This document shows positions 42,018 through 50,304 of a stretch of DNA of 64,000 bases, one piece after another. Position 1 is the first letter of the stretch. Every line of letters starts with the position of its first letter. The position numbers and the translations under genes are program-made. The stretch comes from Streptomyces xanthochromogenes (GTDB lineage: Bacteria > Actinomycetota > Actinomycetes > Streptomycetales > Streptomycetaceae), in contig NZ_BMUZ01000007.1 of NCBI RefSeq assembly GCF_014650455.1, positions 1 to 64,000 of the forward strand. Direction: 5' to 3'. Below the pieces are notes generated by a model. It was not told the DNA's origin and made no database searches. It saw only the letters and a list, made by a program, of their open reading frames with translations.

Positions 42018-42923
42018 TCAGCCGAACACGGCGAGGCTCTTGGCCTTGCCCTTCTGGCTCTCGACGAGGGCGAGGAAGGTGCCCTCGGGCCCGAAGACGC
42101 CGACCGGCTTCCCGTTCTCGTACTCGTCCGGCATGTCCAGGCGTACGCCGTTGAGCAGCAGCGAGCCGCGGCGCGCGTCGACGTCCCAGCGGGCGAAGGC
42201 GGCGGCCGCGGCCGTCGCCACCGGCATCACGGTGAGCGACTCCTGGAGCTGGTCCAGGGTGCGGGCCGCGTCCAGGCCGTAGGGGCCGACGCGGGTGCGG
42301 CGCAGCGCGGTGAGGTGGCCGCCGACGCCGAGGGAGGCCCCGAGGTCACGGGCGAGCGCGCGGATGTAGGTGCCCGAGGAGCAGACGACGGACACGACCA
42401 GGTCGACGACGGGGGTGCCGTCCTCGGCGACGGCCTCGCGGACGTCGTAGACGCGGAAGGAGGACACGGTCACCGGGCGGGCCGGGATCTCGAACTCCTC
42501 GCCGCCGCGCACCCGCGCGTAGGACCGCTTGCCGTCGATCTTGATGGCGGAGACCTTGGACGGCACCTGCATGATGGCGCCGGTCAGCTCGGCGACGCCC
42601 GCGTCGATGCCCTCGCGGGTCACCTTGGAGGCGTCGGTGGACGAGGTGATCTCGCCCTCGGCGTCGTCGGTGACGGTGTCCTGGCCGAGCCGGATCGTAC
42701 CGAGGTACTCCTTCTCGGTGAGGGCGAGGTGGCCCAGGAGCTTGGTGGCCCGCTCGACGCCCAGGACGAGCACCCCGGTCGCCATCGGGTCGAGGGTGCC
42801 GGCGTGGCCCACCCGGCGGGTCTTGGCGATGCCGCGCATCTTGGCCACGACGTCGTGCGAAGTGAAGCCCGACGGCTTGTCGACAATGACAAGGCCGTCG
42901 GGCGTCTTTGCTGCGGTGCTCAT
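42018..42923 (-). CDS. truB: tRNA pseudouridine(55) synthase
   Basis: 301 residues; isomerises U55 in the T loop of tRNAs. The catalytic aspartate is D45 in GHAGTLDPMATG, and the KPSGFTSHD and RALARDLG motifs are present. The ATG overlaps the rbfA stop (ATGA), so the two are translationally coupled at the end of the infB-linked cluster. Confidence 0.96.
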   Translation of the reverse strand: MSTAAKTPDGLVIVDKPSGFTSHDVVAKMRGIAKTRRVGHAGTLDPMATGVLVLGVERATKLLGHLALTEKEYLGTIRLGQDTVTDDAEGEITSSTDASKVTREGIDAGVAELTGAIMQVPSKVSAIKIDGKRSYARVRGGEEFEIPARPVTVSSFRVYDVREAVAEDGTPVVDLVVSVVCSSGTYIRALARDLGASLGVGGHLTALRRTRVGPYGLDAARTLDQLQESLTVMPVATAAAAAFARWDVDARRGSLLLNGVRLDMPDEYENGKPVGVFGPEGTFLALVESQKGKAKSLAVFG

Positions 42924-43363
42924 GCGGAGGCGTCGTCCTCGTCGCCGGGCTTCTTGTACGGGTCGGCGTCACCGGCGAACTGGGCGCCCGAGGACACCTC
43001 GCGCACCGCCGCGTCGGAGGCCCGTGCCTTGTCGAGGAGGTCCTCGATGGTCTTGGCGTTCTCGGGGAGCGCGTCCGCGATGAACGTCAGGGTGGGCGTG
43101 AACTTGGTGCCGGCGGCGGAGCCGACCGCGGAGCGCAGGATGCCCTTGGCGCTCTCCAGGCCGGCCGCGGCGGCGGCCCGGTCCTCGTCGTCCCCGTACA
43201 CCGTGTAGAAGACCGTGGCCTCCCGCAGGTCGCCGGTGACCCGGGTGTCCGTGATGGTGACGTGCGTTCCGAGGCGCGGGTCCTTGACGCCACGCAGCAG
43301 CTTCTCGGCCACCACCTCCCGGATGAGGTCCGCCAGCTTCTTCGCCCGCGCGTTGTCGGCCAC
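42920..43363 (-). CDS. rbfA: 30S ribosome-binding factor A
   Basis: 147 residues; a KH-fold factor assisting late 30S maturation. RLADLIREVV-type start (KKLADLIREVVAEKLL), DPRLGTHVTITDTRVTGDL and the acidic C-terminal tail are typical. The GTG start has a strong GAAGGAGAAGGA upstream. It lies 34 bp behind ylxP and overlaps truB. Confidence 0.95.
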   Translation of the reverse strand: MADNARAKKLADLIREVVAEKLLRGVKDPRLGTHVTITDTRVTGDLREATVFYTVYGDDEDRAAAAAGLESAKGILRSAVGSAAGTKFTPTLTFIADALPENAKTIEDLLDKARASDAAVREVSSGAQFAGDADPYKKPGDEDDASA

Positions 43364-43397
43364 TGGTCCTTCTCCTTCTCAAGCCTTGCTCAGTGTT

Positions 43398-43691
43398 TCA
43401 GTCTTCGTCGCTGTGGAGCCTGCGTCTCACCGAGAGCAGTTCCACCTCGGGCCGGCCGGCGACGAGCCGCTCGCACCGGTCGAGTACGTCTGTGAGGTGC
43501 CCCGTCTCCCCGGACACCACCGCGAGGCCGATCTCGGCCCTGCGATGCAGATCCTGGTCACCGACCTCGGCCGCGCTCACCGCGAACTTGCGCTGGAGCT
43601 CGGCGACGATCGGCCGGACGACGGAGCGTTTCTCCTTCAGCGACCGTACGTCGCCGAGGAGCAGGTCGAAGGACAGTGTCCCCACATACAT
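43398..43691 (-). CDS. ylxP: YlxP (DUF503) protein
   Basis: 97 residues from the ATG at 43691, which gives the family's conserved start MYVGTLSFDLLLGDVRSLKEK; an in-frame start at 43736 adds unrelated residues. A small alpha/beta protein found between infB and rbfA in many bacteria and implicated in ribosome or RNA metabolism, without a settled function. The start codon is centred in a perfect 14-bp palindrome (43684-43697), and no Shine-Dalgarno is visible. Confidence 0.9.
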   Translation of the reverse strand: MYVGTLSFDLLLGDVRSLKEKRSVVRPIVAELQRKFAVSAAEVGDQDLHRRAEIGLAVVSGETGHLTDVLDRCERLVAGRPEVELLSVRRRLHSDED

Positions 43692-43697
43692 GTATGT
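43684..43697. repeat. 14-bp palindrome overlapping the ylxP start codon
   Basis: ACATACATGTATGT is a perfect palindrome containing the ATG. It could place the start codon in a small hairpin or be a protein site; no further evidence. Confidence 0.6.
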
Positions 43698-43774
43698 CCG
43701 GATGTCCCGCCGGTACGGGTTAGAGGACCCGGCCAAAGTCTTGGCAGGGACATCTAGAACCGTACCGGAACGGC

Positions 43775-43817
43775 CGGGGCCGATCGACGGAAATAATCTT
43801 CCCGCCGATCGGCCCCG
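43775..43817 (-). terminator. infB terminator
   Basis: A perfect 12-bp stem (43775-43786 with 43806-43817) with a 19-base loop in which GGAA and TTCC can pair further. It lies 55 bp after the infB stop and before ylxP. Confidence 0.8.
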
Positions 43818-43871
43818 ACTTCGCGTTCCTCAGGAGGCCGCGCCTCCAGGGGTACGGATCGGCTGCACGGA

Positions 43872-46800
43872 CTAGCCGCGCGGCTTCTCGCGCATCTCGT
43901 ACGTCGCGATGACGTCGTCGATCTTGATGTCGTTGAAGTTTCCGAGGTTGATACCGCCCTCGAAGCCTTCGCGGATCTCGGTGACGTCGTCCTTGAAGCG
44001 GCGCAGACCGGAGATGTTGAGGTTCTCCGCGATGACCTTGCCATCGCGCAGCAGGCGCGCCTTGGTGTTGCGCTTGACCTCGCCCGACCGGACCAGGACA
44101 CCGGCGATGTTGCCCAGCTTGGACGAGCGGAAGATCTCGCGGATCTCCGCCGTGCCGAGCTCGACCTCTTCGTACTCCGGCTTGAGCATGCCCTTGAGGG
44201 CCGCTTCGATCTCTTCGATCGCCTGGTAGATGACCGAGTAGTACCGGACGTCGACGCCTTCGCGGTCCGCCATCTGCGCCGCGCGGCCCGCGGCGCGGAC
44301 GTTGAAGCCGATGACGATGGCGTCGGAGCCGGTCGCCAGGTTGATGTCCGACTCGGTGACCGCACCCACACCGCGGTGCAGGACGCGGATGTCGACCTCG
44401 TCGCCGACGTCGAGCTGGAGCAGCGAGGACTCGAGAGCCTCCACCGAACCGGACGCGTCGCCCTTGATGATGAGGTTGAGTTCCTGCACCAGACCGGCCT
44501 TGAGGGCCTCGTCCAGGTTCTCCAGGGAGAACCGCACACCCTTGCGGGCGAAGCGGACGTTGCGCTCACGGGCGGCACGCTTCTCGGCGATCTGACGGGC
44601 CGTACGGTCCTCGTCGACGACCAGGAAGTTGTCGCCGGCACCCGGGACGTTGGTGAGACCGAGGACGAGGACCGGGGTCGAGGGACCCGCCTCTTCCACG
44701 TTCTCGCCCTTGTCGTCGAGCATCGCGCGGACTCGGCCGTACGCGTCGCCGACCACCATGGTGTCGCCGACCCGCAGGGTGCCTCGCTGGACCAGGACGG
44801 TCGCCACGGCGCCGCGTCCCTTGTCCAGGTGGGACTCGATCGCAATACCCTGCGCGTCCTGCTCCGGGTTGGCCCGCAGGTCGAGCGAGGCGTCGGCGGT
44901 GAGGACGACGGCCTCCAGGAGGGACTCGATGTTGAGGCCCTGCTTGGCGGAGATGTCGACGAACATCGTGTCGCCGCCGTACTCCTCGGCCACCAGACCG
45001 AACTCGGTGAGCTGACCGCGCACCTTCGTCGGGTCCGCACCCTCGACGTCGATCTTGTTGACCGCGACCACGATCGGCACGTCGGCCGCCTTGGCGTGGT
45101 TCAGCGCCTCGATCGTCTGGGGCATCACACCGTCGTTCGCCGCCACCACGAGGATCGCGATGTCGGTGGACTTCGCACCACGGGCACGCATGGCGGTGAA
45201 CGCCTCGTGACCCGGGGTGTCGATGAAGGTGATCTTGCGGTCTTCGCCGTTGACCTCGGTGGCGACCTGGTACGCACCGATGTGCTGCGTGATGCCACCG
45301 GCCTCGCCCGCAACGACGTTCGTCTTGCGGATCGCGTCCAGAAGGCGGGTCTTACCGTGGTCGACGTGACCCATGACGGTCACGACCGGCGGACGCGCGA
45401 CGAGCAGTTCCTCGCCACCCTCGTCCTCACCGAACTCGATGTCGAAGGACTCGAGCAGCTCGCGGTCCTCCTCCTCGGGGCTGACGATCTCGAGGATGAA
45501 GTTCATCTCGTCCGCGAGCAGCTTCAGCGTCTCGTCCGAGACCGACTGCGTGGCGGTGACCATCTCGCCGAGGTTCATCATCACGCCGACGAGCGACGCC
45601 GGGTTGGCGCCGATCTTCTCGGCGAAGTCGGTCAGCGAAGCACCGCGCGACAGACGGACGGACTGTCCGTTGCCGCGAGGCAGCATGACGCCGCCCACCG
45701 ACGGGGCCTGCATGGCCTCGTACTCCTGGCGCCTCTGACGCTTCGACTTGCGACCACGACGGGCGGGCCCGCCGGGACGGCCGAAGGCACCCTGCGTGCC
45801 ACCACGGGCACCCGGGCCACCGGGACGGCCCTGGAAGCCGGGACGACCGCCGAAGCCGCCGCCACCACCGGGAGCGCCGCCACCCGGACGGGGGCCGCCG
45901 AAGCCGCCGCCACCGGGACGACCGCCGCCACCGGGACCGGCCGGACGGCCGGCGAAGCCGCCGCCACCACCGGGACGACCGGCACCGCCGCCCGGACGGC
46001 CACCGGGGCCGCCGGGACCACGGCCACCGGGGCCGCCGCCGGGACGCGGGCTCGCAGCGGGACGCTGCGGCATCATGCCGGGGTTGGGACGGTTACCGCC
46101 GGGAGCACCACCAGGTCCGCCGGGACCGGGACGTGCGCCGCCCTGCGGACGGGGCATGCCGCCCGGGCTCGGACGGGCACCGCCCTGACCCTGCGGACGC
46201 GGAGCGCCGCCGGGGCCGCCCTGCGGACGCGGGGCGCCACCGGGGGCACCGGCACCGCCGGGACGCGGGGCGCCGCCGCCGGGACGGGGCGCCTGCGGGC
46301 GCGCCATTCCGGTGGAGCCACCCGAGGTGAAGGGGTTGTTGCCGGGGCGCGGACCGGCCGGACGGGCGCCGCCCGGACGGGGAGCACCCTGACCCGCGGG
46401 GCGGGCCGGACGGTCGCCGCCACGGCCACCGTCGCGCTGGCCACCGTCGCGCTGGCCGCCGTCACGCTGACCGGCCGGGGCCGGACGGGCGGGACGCGGG
46501 CCGGGGGTGGCGCCGGCGGGACGCGGGGCCTGGGGCGCCGCGGGCTGGGCCGGAGCCGGAGCCGAGAACTCGGCGGCGGGCACCGGGGTGACCGGGGCCG
46601 GCTTGGCCGGGGCGGGCTTCGGACCCGGGCGGGGGCCCGAGGCGGCCGGAGCCGGGGAGGCCGCCGGAGCGGGGGTGCTGCTCGCCGGGGCCGCGGGGGC
46701 AGCCGGGGCCGCAGGCGCGGCGGGAGCCGGCTTGGGGGCCGGAGCGCCGGGCTTCGGGGCAGCGGGACGTGCCGCGGCGGCCGGGGAGGGCGCTGCGGGC

Positions 46801-47021
46801 TTCGAGGGCGCGGCCTTGCGGGGCGCGCCGGGCTTCGCAGCGGACTTGCCGGCGTTGCCGCCGGGCCCCTGCAGTGCGTCAGTCAACTTGCGTACAACCG
46901 GCGCCTCGATCGTCGAGGACGCCGAACGGACGAATTCACCGAGTTCTTGGAGCTTGGCCATGACGACCTTGCTCTCCACCCCGAACTCCTTGGCGAGTTC
47001 GTATACCCGGACCTTAGCCAC
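43872..47021 (-). CDS. infB: translation initiation factor IF-2
   Basis: 1049 residues; the GTPase that brings initiator tRNA to the 30S subunit. The N-terminal IF2_N domain (KVRVYELAKEFGVESKVVMA) is followed by about 370 residues of Pro/Ala then Gly/Arg/Pro low-complexity linker. The G domain has G1 GHVDHGKT at about 550-557 and NKID; the C-terminal domains are complete. The long linker is normal for Streptomyces. ATG start with GGAGCGAAG nearby. It follows ylxR by 148 bp. Confidence 0.97.
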   Translation of the reverse strand: MAKVRVYELAKEFGVESKVVMAKLQELGEFVRSASSTIEAPVVRKLTDALQGPGGNAGKSAAKPGAPRKAAPSKPAAPSPAAAARPAAPKPGAPAPKPAPAAPAAPAAPAAPASSTPAPAASPAPAASGPRPGPKPAPAKPAPVTPVPAAEFSAPAPAQPAAPQAPRPAGATPGPRPARPAPAGQRDGGQRDGGQRDGGRGGDRPARPAGQGAPRPGGARPAGPRPGNNPFTSGGSTGMARPQAPRPGGGAPRPGGAGAPGGAPRPQGGPGGAPRPQGQGGARPSPGGMPRPQGGARPGPGGPGGAPGGNRPNPGMMPQRPAASPRPGGGPGGRGPGGPGGRPGGGAGRPGGGGGFAGRPAGPGGGGRPGGGGFGGPRPGGGAPGGGGGFGGRPGFQGRPGGPGARGGTQGAFGRPGGPARRGRKSKRQRRQEYEAMQAPSVGGVMLPRGNGQSVRLSRGASLTDFAEKIGANPASLVGVMMNLGEMVTATQSVSDETLKLLADEMNFILEIVSPEEEDRELLESFDIEFGEDEGGEELLVARPPVVTVMGHVDHGKTRLLDAIRKTNVVAGEAGGITQHIGAYQVATEVNGEDRKITFIDTPGHEAFTAMRARGAKSTDIAILVVAANDGVMPQTIEALNHAKAADVPIVVAVNKIDVEGADPTKVRGQLTEFGLVAEEYGGDTMFVDISAKQGLNIESLLEAVVLTADASLDLRANPEQDAQGIAIESHLDKGRGAVATVLVQRGTLRVGDTMVVGDAYGRVRAMLDDKGENVEEAGPSTPVLVLGLTNVPGAGDNFLVVDEDRTARQIAEKRAARERNVRFARKGVRFSLENLDEALKAGLVQELNLIIKGDASGSVEALESSLLQLDVGDEVDIRVLHRGVGAVTESDINLATGSDAIVIGFNVRAAGRAAQMADREGVDVRYYSVIYQAIEEIEAALKGMLKPEYEEVELGTAEIREIFRSSKLGNIAGVLVRSGEVKRNTKARLLRDGKVIAENLNISGLRRFKDDVTEIREGFEGGINLGNFNDIKIDDVIATYEMREKPRG

Positions 47022-47070
47022 TTCGCTCCTTTTAGGTCCGGGTTACCGCCGGACCGTCGCTACTTCATGG

Positions 47071-47103
47071 GCGTACTCATCGCGTACTCATCGAGTGCTC
47101 ATC
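47071..47103 (-). repeat. three tandem 11-bp units upstream of infB
   Basis: GCGTACTCATC, GCGTACTCATC and GAGTGCTCATC lie head to tail on the plus strand, in the infB leader. Two are identical and the third differs at two positions. They could be a regulator array or simple slippage. Confidence 0.65.
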
Positions 47104-47142
47104 GCAATCTCGACCTACTTCCAACTCGCGAGGTACCTGACC

Positions 47143-47158
47143 GCACGGGATTCCGTGC
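47143..47158 (-). terminator. small hairpin between ylxR and infB
   Basis: GCACGG-GATT-CCGTGC, 12 bp after the ylxR stop. A short stem with a tetraloop; a weak terminator or processing site. Confidence 0.4.
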
Positions 47159-47169
47159 CGTACTTCTTC

Positions 47170-47448
47170 TTACGTTGCTGCCTGCTCGACGTACTTCCGC
47201 ACGTCCGCGGTGTCGAGCGCTTCCTTGGCCCGGAAGGCCCTGGAGAACGCCCGGCGGCGGACCGCCTGGTCGAGACAGACCGAGGCGGGGTGTACATACG
47301 CACCCCGGCCGGGCAGCGTACCGCGAGGATCAGGGGCGCAAGCACCCTCGATCGCCACGATGCGCAGCAGATCGCTCTTGGCCGCTCGCTCCCGGCATCC
47401 CACGCAGGTTCGCTCAGGGCAGGCGCGGGCGTGCGTCCGGCCAGACAC
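47170..47448 (-). CDS. ylxR: YlxR/RnpM family RNA-binding protein
   Basis: 92 residues with the family's CPERTCVGCRERAAKSDLLRIV start and the GRGAYVHP motif. In Bacillus the homologue binds and modulates RNase P. The two N-terminal cysteine motifs (CxxxxCxxC) are intact. GTG start, with GGGGAGG about ten bases upstream. It lies between nusA and infB, its standard place, behind the hairpin at 47523-47548. Confidence 0.93.
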   Translation of the reverse strand: MSGRTHARACPERTCVGCRERAAKSDLLRIVAIEGACAPDPRGTLPGRGAYVHPASVCLDQAVRRRAFSRAFRAKEALDTADVRKYVEQAAT

Positions 47449-47522
47449 GTTTAAGTCTACCTCCCCGCACCGACCTCACCCCTTCGGGGCAAAAATCGAA
47501 CGGTTGTTGTCCAGAAAGCTCA

Positions 47523-47548
47523 CCCTGCCCCGGTGAACCGGGGCAGGG
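47523..47548 (-). terminator. terminator or attenuator between nusA and ylxR
   Basis: CCCTGCCCCGG pairs perfectly with CCGGGGCAGGG across TGAA, 16 bp after the nusA stop. On the minus strand a T-rich stretch (CGATTTTTGCCCC) follows about 25 bases later. As ylxR-infB lies downstream, this probably sets the nusA to infB ratio. Confidence 0.75.
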
Positions 47549-47564
47549 CCACTTCTTATTCCCG

Positions 47565-48554
47565 TCAGTCCTGGTCGGGCTGCTCGGTGTCCGGGCGGAT
47601 GTCGATGCGCCAGCCGGTGAGGCGGGCGGCGAGCCGGGCGTTCTGGCCCTCCTTGCCGATGGCGAGGGAGAGCTGGTAGTCCGGCACGGTCACCCGGGCG
47701 GAGCGGGCCGCGAGGTCCACGACCTCGACCTTGGAGACCCGGGCCGGGGACAGCGCGTTGGCCACCATCTCGGCCGGGTCGTCCGACCAGTCGACGATGT
47801 CGATCTTCTCGCCGTGCAGCTCGGCCATGACGTTGCGCACCCGGCCGCCCATCGGGCCGATGCAGGCGCCCTTGGCGTTGAGGCCGCTGCGCGTGGAGCG
47901 CACCGCGATCTTGGTGCGGTGACCCGCCTCGCGGGCGATCGCGGAGATCTCCACCGAACCGTCGGCGATCTCCGGGACCTCCAGGGCGAAGAGCTTCTTC
48001 ACCAGGTTGGGGTGGGTGCGCGACAGCGTCACCGACGGCCCGCGCACGCCCTTCGCCACCCGTACGACGTACGTACGAAGGCGCAGCCCGTGCGTGTACT
48101 CCTCGCCCGGGACCTGCTCCTGCACCGGCAGCATGGCCTCCATCTTGCCGATGTCGACCAGGACGTTCTTCGGGTCCTTGCCCTGCTGGACGACGCCGGT
48201 GATGACGTCGCCCTCACGGCCGGCGAACTCGCCGAAGGTGATGTCGTCCTCCGCGTCGCGCAGGCGCTGCAGGATGACCTGCTTGGCGGTGCTCGCCGCG
48301 ATCCGCCCGAAGTCCGACGGGGTGTCGTCGAACTCCTTGGCCTCCTGGCCCTCTTCGAGGTCGGCCGGGTCTTCCTTCGCCCACACCGTGACATGACCGT
48401 TCTCACGGTCGAGCTTCACGCGCGCACGCCGGAAGCTGCCCTCGGTGCGGTGGTAGGCGATGAGGAGCGCCGACTCGATCGCCTCGACCAGCAGGTCGAA
48501 GGAGATCTCCTTCTCCCGGACCAGACCCCGCAGGGCACTCATGTCGATGTCCAC
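47565..48554 (-). CDS. nusA: transcription termination/antitermination protein NusA
   Basis: 329 residues: N-terminal RNA-polymerase-binding domain (1-125), S1 domain (about 128-190) and two KH domains (RSGLNAKGACIGPMGGRVRNV and LSLAIGKEGQNARLAARLTGWRIDI). The C-terminal acidic repeats of E. coli NusA are absent, as in other actinobacteria. The GTG start lies two bases beyond the rimP stop, so the pair is coupled. It acts at rRNA boxA sites such as the one at 196-216. Confidence 0.96.
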   Translation of the reverse strand: MDIDMSALRGLVREKEISFDLLVEAIESALLIAYHRTEGSFRRARVKLDRENGHVTVWAKEDPADLEEGQEAKEFDDTPSDFGRIAASTAKQVILQRLRDAEDDITFGEFAGREGDVITGVVQQGKDPKNVLVDIGKMEAMLPVQEQVPGEEYTHGLRLRTYVVRVAKGVRGPSVTLSRTHPNLVKKLFALEVPEIADGSVEISAIAREAGHRTKIAVRSTRSGLNAKGACIGPMGGRVRNVMAELHGEKIDIVDWSDDPAEMVANALSPARVSKVEVVDLAARSARVTVPDYQLSLAIGKEGQNARLAARLTGWRIDIRPDTEQPDQD

Positions 48555-48556
48555 GG

Positions 48557-49114
48557 CTACGCCTCCTCTTCGTTCTGAATGTCGTTCAGGATGTCGTCCC
48601 TGTTGTCCTGGCTGCCTTGCGTGATCTCGTTCTTTCCGTCCTTGCGGCTGAACTCGATCTCGACCCGCGCCTTGGCGATCTCGGCGAAGGCGATCCTGCG
48701 GGCGGTGGGCTTGCGCCCCTTCACACCCGGGATCTCGGTGTCGATGCCTTCTTCGTCGGCCTCGATGATCCGTGCGACCACTTCGCCGCCGTCGTGCAGC
48801 TGGAGCCGGGCGAGCCGGCCGGTGGCCCGCCGGTAGTGGCGCAGTTCGGTGAGCGGGCGCTCGGCGCCCGGCGACGTCACTTCGAGGACGTACTCGTCCT
48901 CGCCCATCGCGTCGCTCTCGTCGAGCAGCTCGGATGCGGCCCGGCTCAGCTCGGCGCAGGCGTCCAGCTCGACGCCCTCGTCGGAGTCGACCACGATCCG
49001 CAGCACGCGCCGGCGGCCCGCCCGGGACACCTCGATCTCCTCGAGGTCCAGATCCTTCGCGCTGACGAGCGGTTCAAGAAGACCGCGCAGCCTGTCGCTC
49101 TGGGTCGTGCTCAT
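48557..49114 (-). CDS. rimP: ribosome maturation factor RimP
   Basis: 185 residues; needed for 30S maturation. The family pattern is clear: LRIVVDSDEGVELDACAELSRAASELLDE and YVLEVTSPGAERPL. The acidic, Asn/Asp-rich tail is typical of Streptomyces. CGAGGAGT precedes the ATG. It is the first gene of the rimP-nusA-ylxR-infB unit; its promoter must lie in the 196 bp shared with the divergent lipoprotein gene. Confidence 0.95.
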   Translation of the reverse strand: MSTTQSDRLRGLLEPLVSAKDLDLEEIEVSRAGRRRVLRIVVDSDEGVELDACAELSRAASELLDESDAMGEDEYVLEVTSPGAERPLTELRHYRRATGRLARLQLHDGGEVVARIIEADEEGIDTEIPGVKGRKPTARRIAFAEIAKARVEIEFSRKDGKNEITQGSQDNRDDILNDIQNEEEA

Positions 49115-49310
49115 CCGGGTGACTCCTCGGCCGCGTCTGCTGTTGTGGGGGGTCGTCGTCGCGTACGGCGGCCGTCGTGTGGACCGCCGCCGTTCAGATC
49201 AAAGGGTATCCGGTCCGGGAGGGTGTTGCCGTCCACGGCCGGGGCCCGCGGGTACGCTCGCCTGCGGTGATCACTCGGTCACCGGCGGACCGCACACAGG
49301 GGAGTGACAC

Positions 49311-49820
49311 GTGGGGCACCCGGGGACCACGCGAAGGCGTGTGCTGGCCGTGACGGGAGCGGCGGCCGCGGGACTGCTGGCCGGCTGCTCGGACGCGGCC
49401 GGCGGGCAGGGCTCGGCGGCCGAGGCGCGCGAGACGGCGAAGCGGGCGGAGGCGGAGCTGCGCGAGCGGACCTCGGCGGCGAGCCGGGCCCTGGTCGCGC
49501 AGTACGACGCGGTCCTCGCGATGCATCCGTCGCTGCGGGACCGGCTCGCCCCGCTGCGCGACCAGTCCGCCCAGCACGACAGGGCGCTCGCCGCTCCCCC
49601 GGCGGCCACGCCGGGCCCGACGGCCACCCGGCCGCCTTCGGTCTCCTCCGTCCCGGCCGACGCCGACGACGCCGTCAAGCAGCTCGCGGACGCCGAACGC
49701 CGCACCTCCGACGCCCAGTTGGCGGCCGTGGCCACCGCCCCGCCGGAGCTGGCCCGGCTCCTCGCCTCGGTGGCCGCTTCCGGCGCCGGGCACGCCTACC
49801 TCCTCGGCGGGGGTGCGTGA
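49311..49820 (+). CDS. lipoprotein of unknown function
   Basis: 169 residues from a GTG with GGGGAG upstream. The leader has twin basic residues (TRRRVLAVTGAAAAG) and the lipobox LLAGC with C26 as the lipidation site; the RRR context may allow Tat export. The mature part is two long helices (AEARETAKRAEAELRER and DAVKQLADAERRTSDAQLA) linked by a Pro/Ala stretch. Its stop shares a base with the next start, which encodes a ferritin-like protein, so the two probably work together at the outer membrane face. Function unknown. Confidence 0.85.
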   Translation: MGHPGTTRRRVLAVTGAAAAGLLAGCSDAAGGQGSAAEARETAKRAEAELRERTSAASRALVAQYDAVLAMHPSLRDRLAPLRDQSAQHDRALAAPPAATPGPTATRPPSVSSVPADADDAVKQLADAERRTSDAQLAAVATAPPELARLLASVAASGAGHAYLLGGGA

Positions 49821-50266
49821 TGGCCGAGCCCCTGGACGCGGCACAGGCCGCGCTCGCCGCCGAGCACGCGGCGGTCTACGGGTACGGGGTGCTCGGGGGC
49901 AGGCTCGCCGAAGCCCGCGTTCCCGAGGCCCGCGACGCCCTCACCGGGCACCGCTCCCGCCGCGATCTGCTGGCCCGTACGGTGCGCGACCTGGGCGGAT
50001 CGCCGGTGGCGGCCGCCGCGGCCTACGCGCTGCCGTTCGCGGTGCCGGACGCGGGCGCGGCGGTGCGCCTCGCGGCGGAGCTGGAGGACCGGGTCGCCGG
50101 GGTGTACTCCGACCTCGTCCGGTCCGCCGCGGGGCCGCTGCGCCAGGAGGCGGCCGCGGCCCTGCGGGAGGCGGCGGTGCGGGCCGTGCGCTGGCGGGGC
50201 GGCAGCGTAGCCTTTCCTGGGCTCGCGGAACGCCCGAGCGCACCCGTTCCACCGGCCGGTACCTGA
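49820..50266 (+). CDS. ferritin-like (DUF4439) protein
   Basis: 148 residues, a four-helix-bundle protein of the DUF4439 type (DAAQAALAAEHAAVYGYGVLGGRL ... RSRRDLLARTVRDLGGSP). The E/H residues that would bind di-iron are only partly visible (E15, H16 and a later E), so metal binding is uncertain. No signal peptide; the start overlaps the lipoprotein stop (TGATG). Its tail (SAPVPPAGT) is disordered. Role unknown. Confidence 0.8.
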   Translation: MAEPLDAAQAALAAEHAAVYGYGVLGGRLAEARVPEARDALTGHRSRRDLLARTVRDLGGSPVAAAAAYALPFAVPDAGAAVRLAAELEDRVAGVYSDLVRSAAGPLRQEAAAALREAAVRAVRWRGGSVAFPGLAERPSAPVPPAGT

Positions 50267-50304
50267 GTTCCACCGGCCAGACCTGAGCAAGGGGCAATAC
50301 ACGC

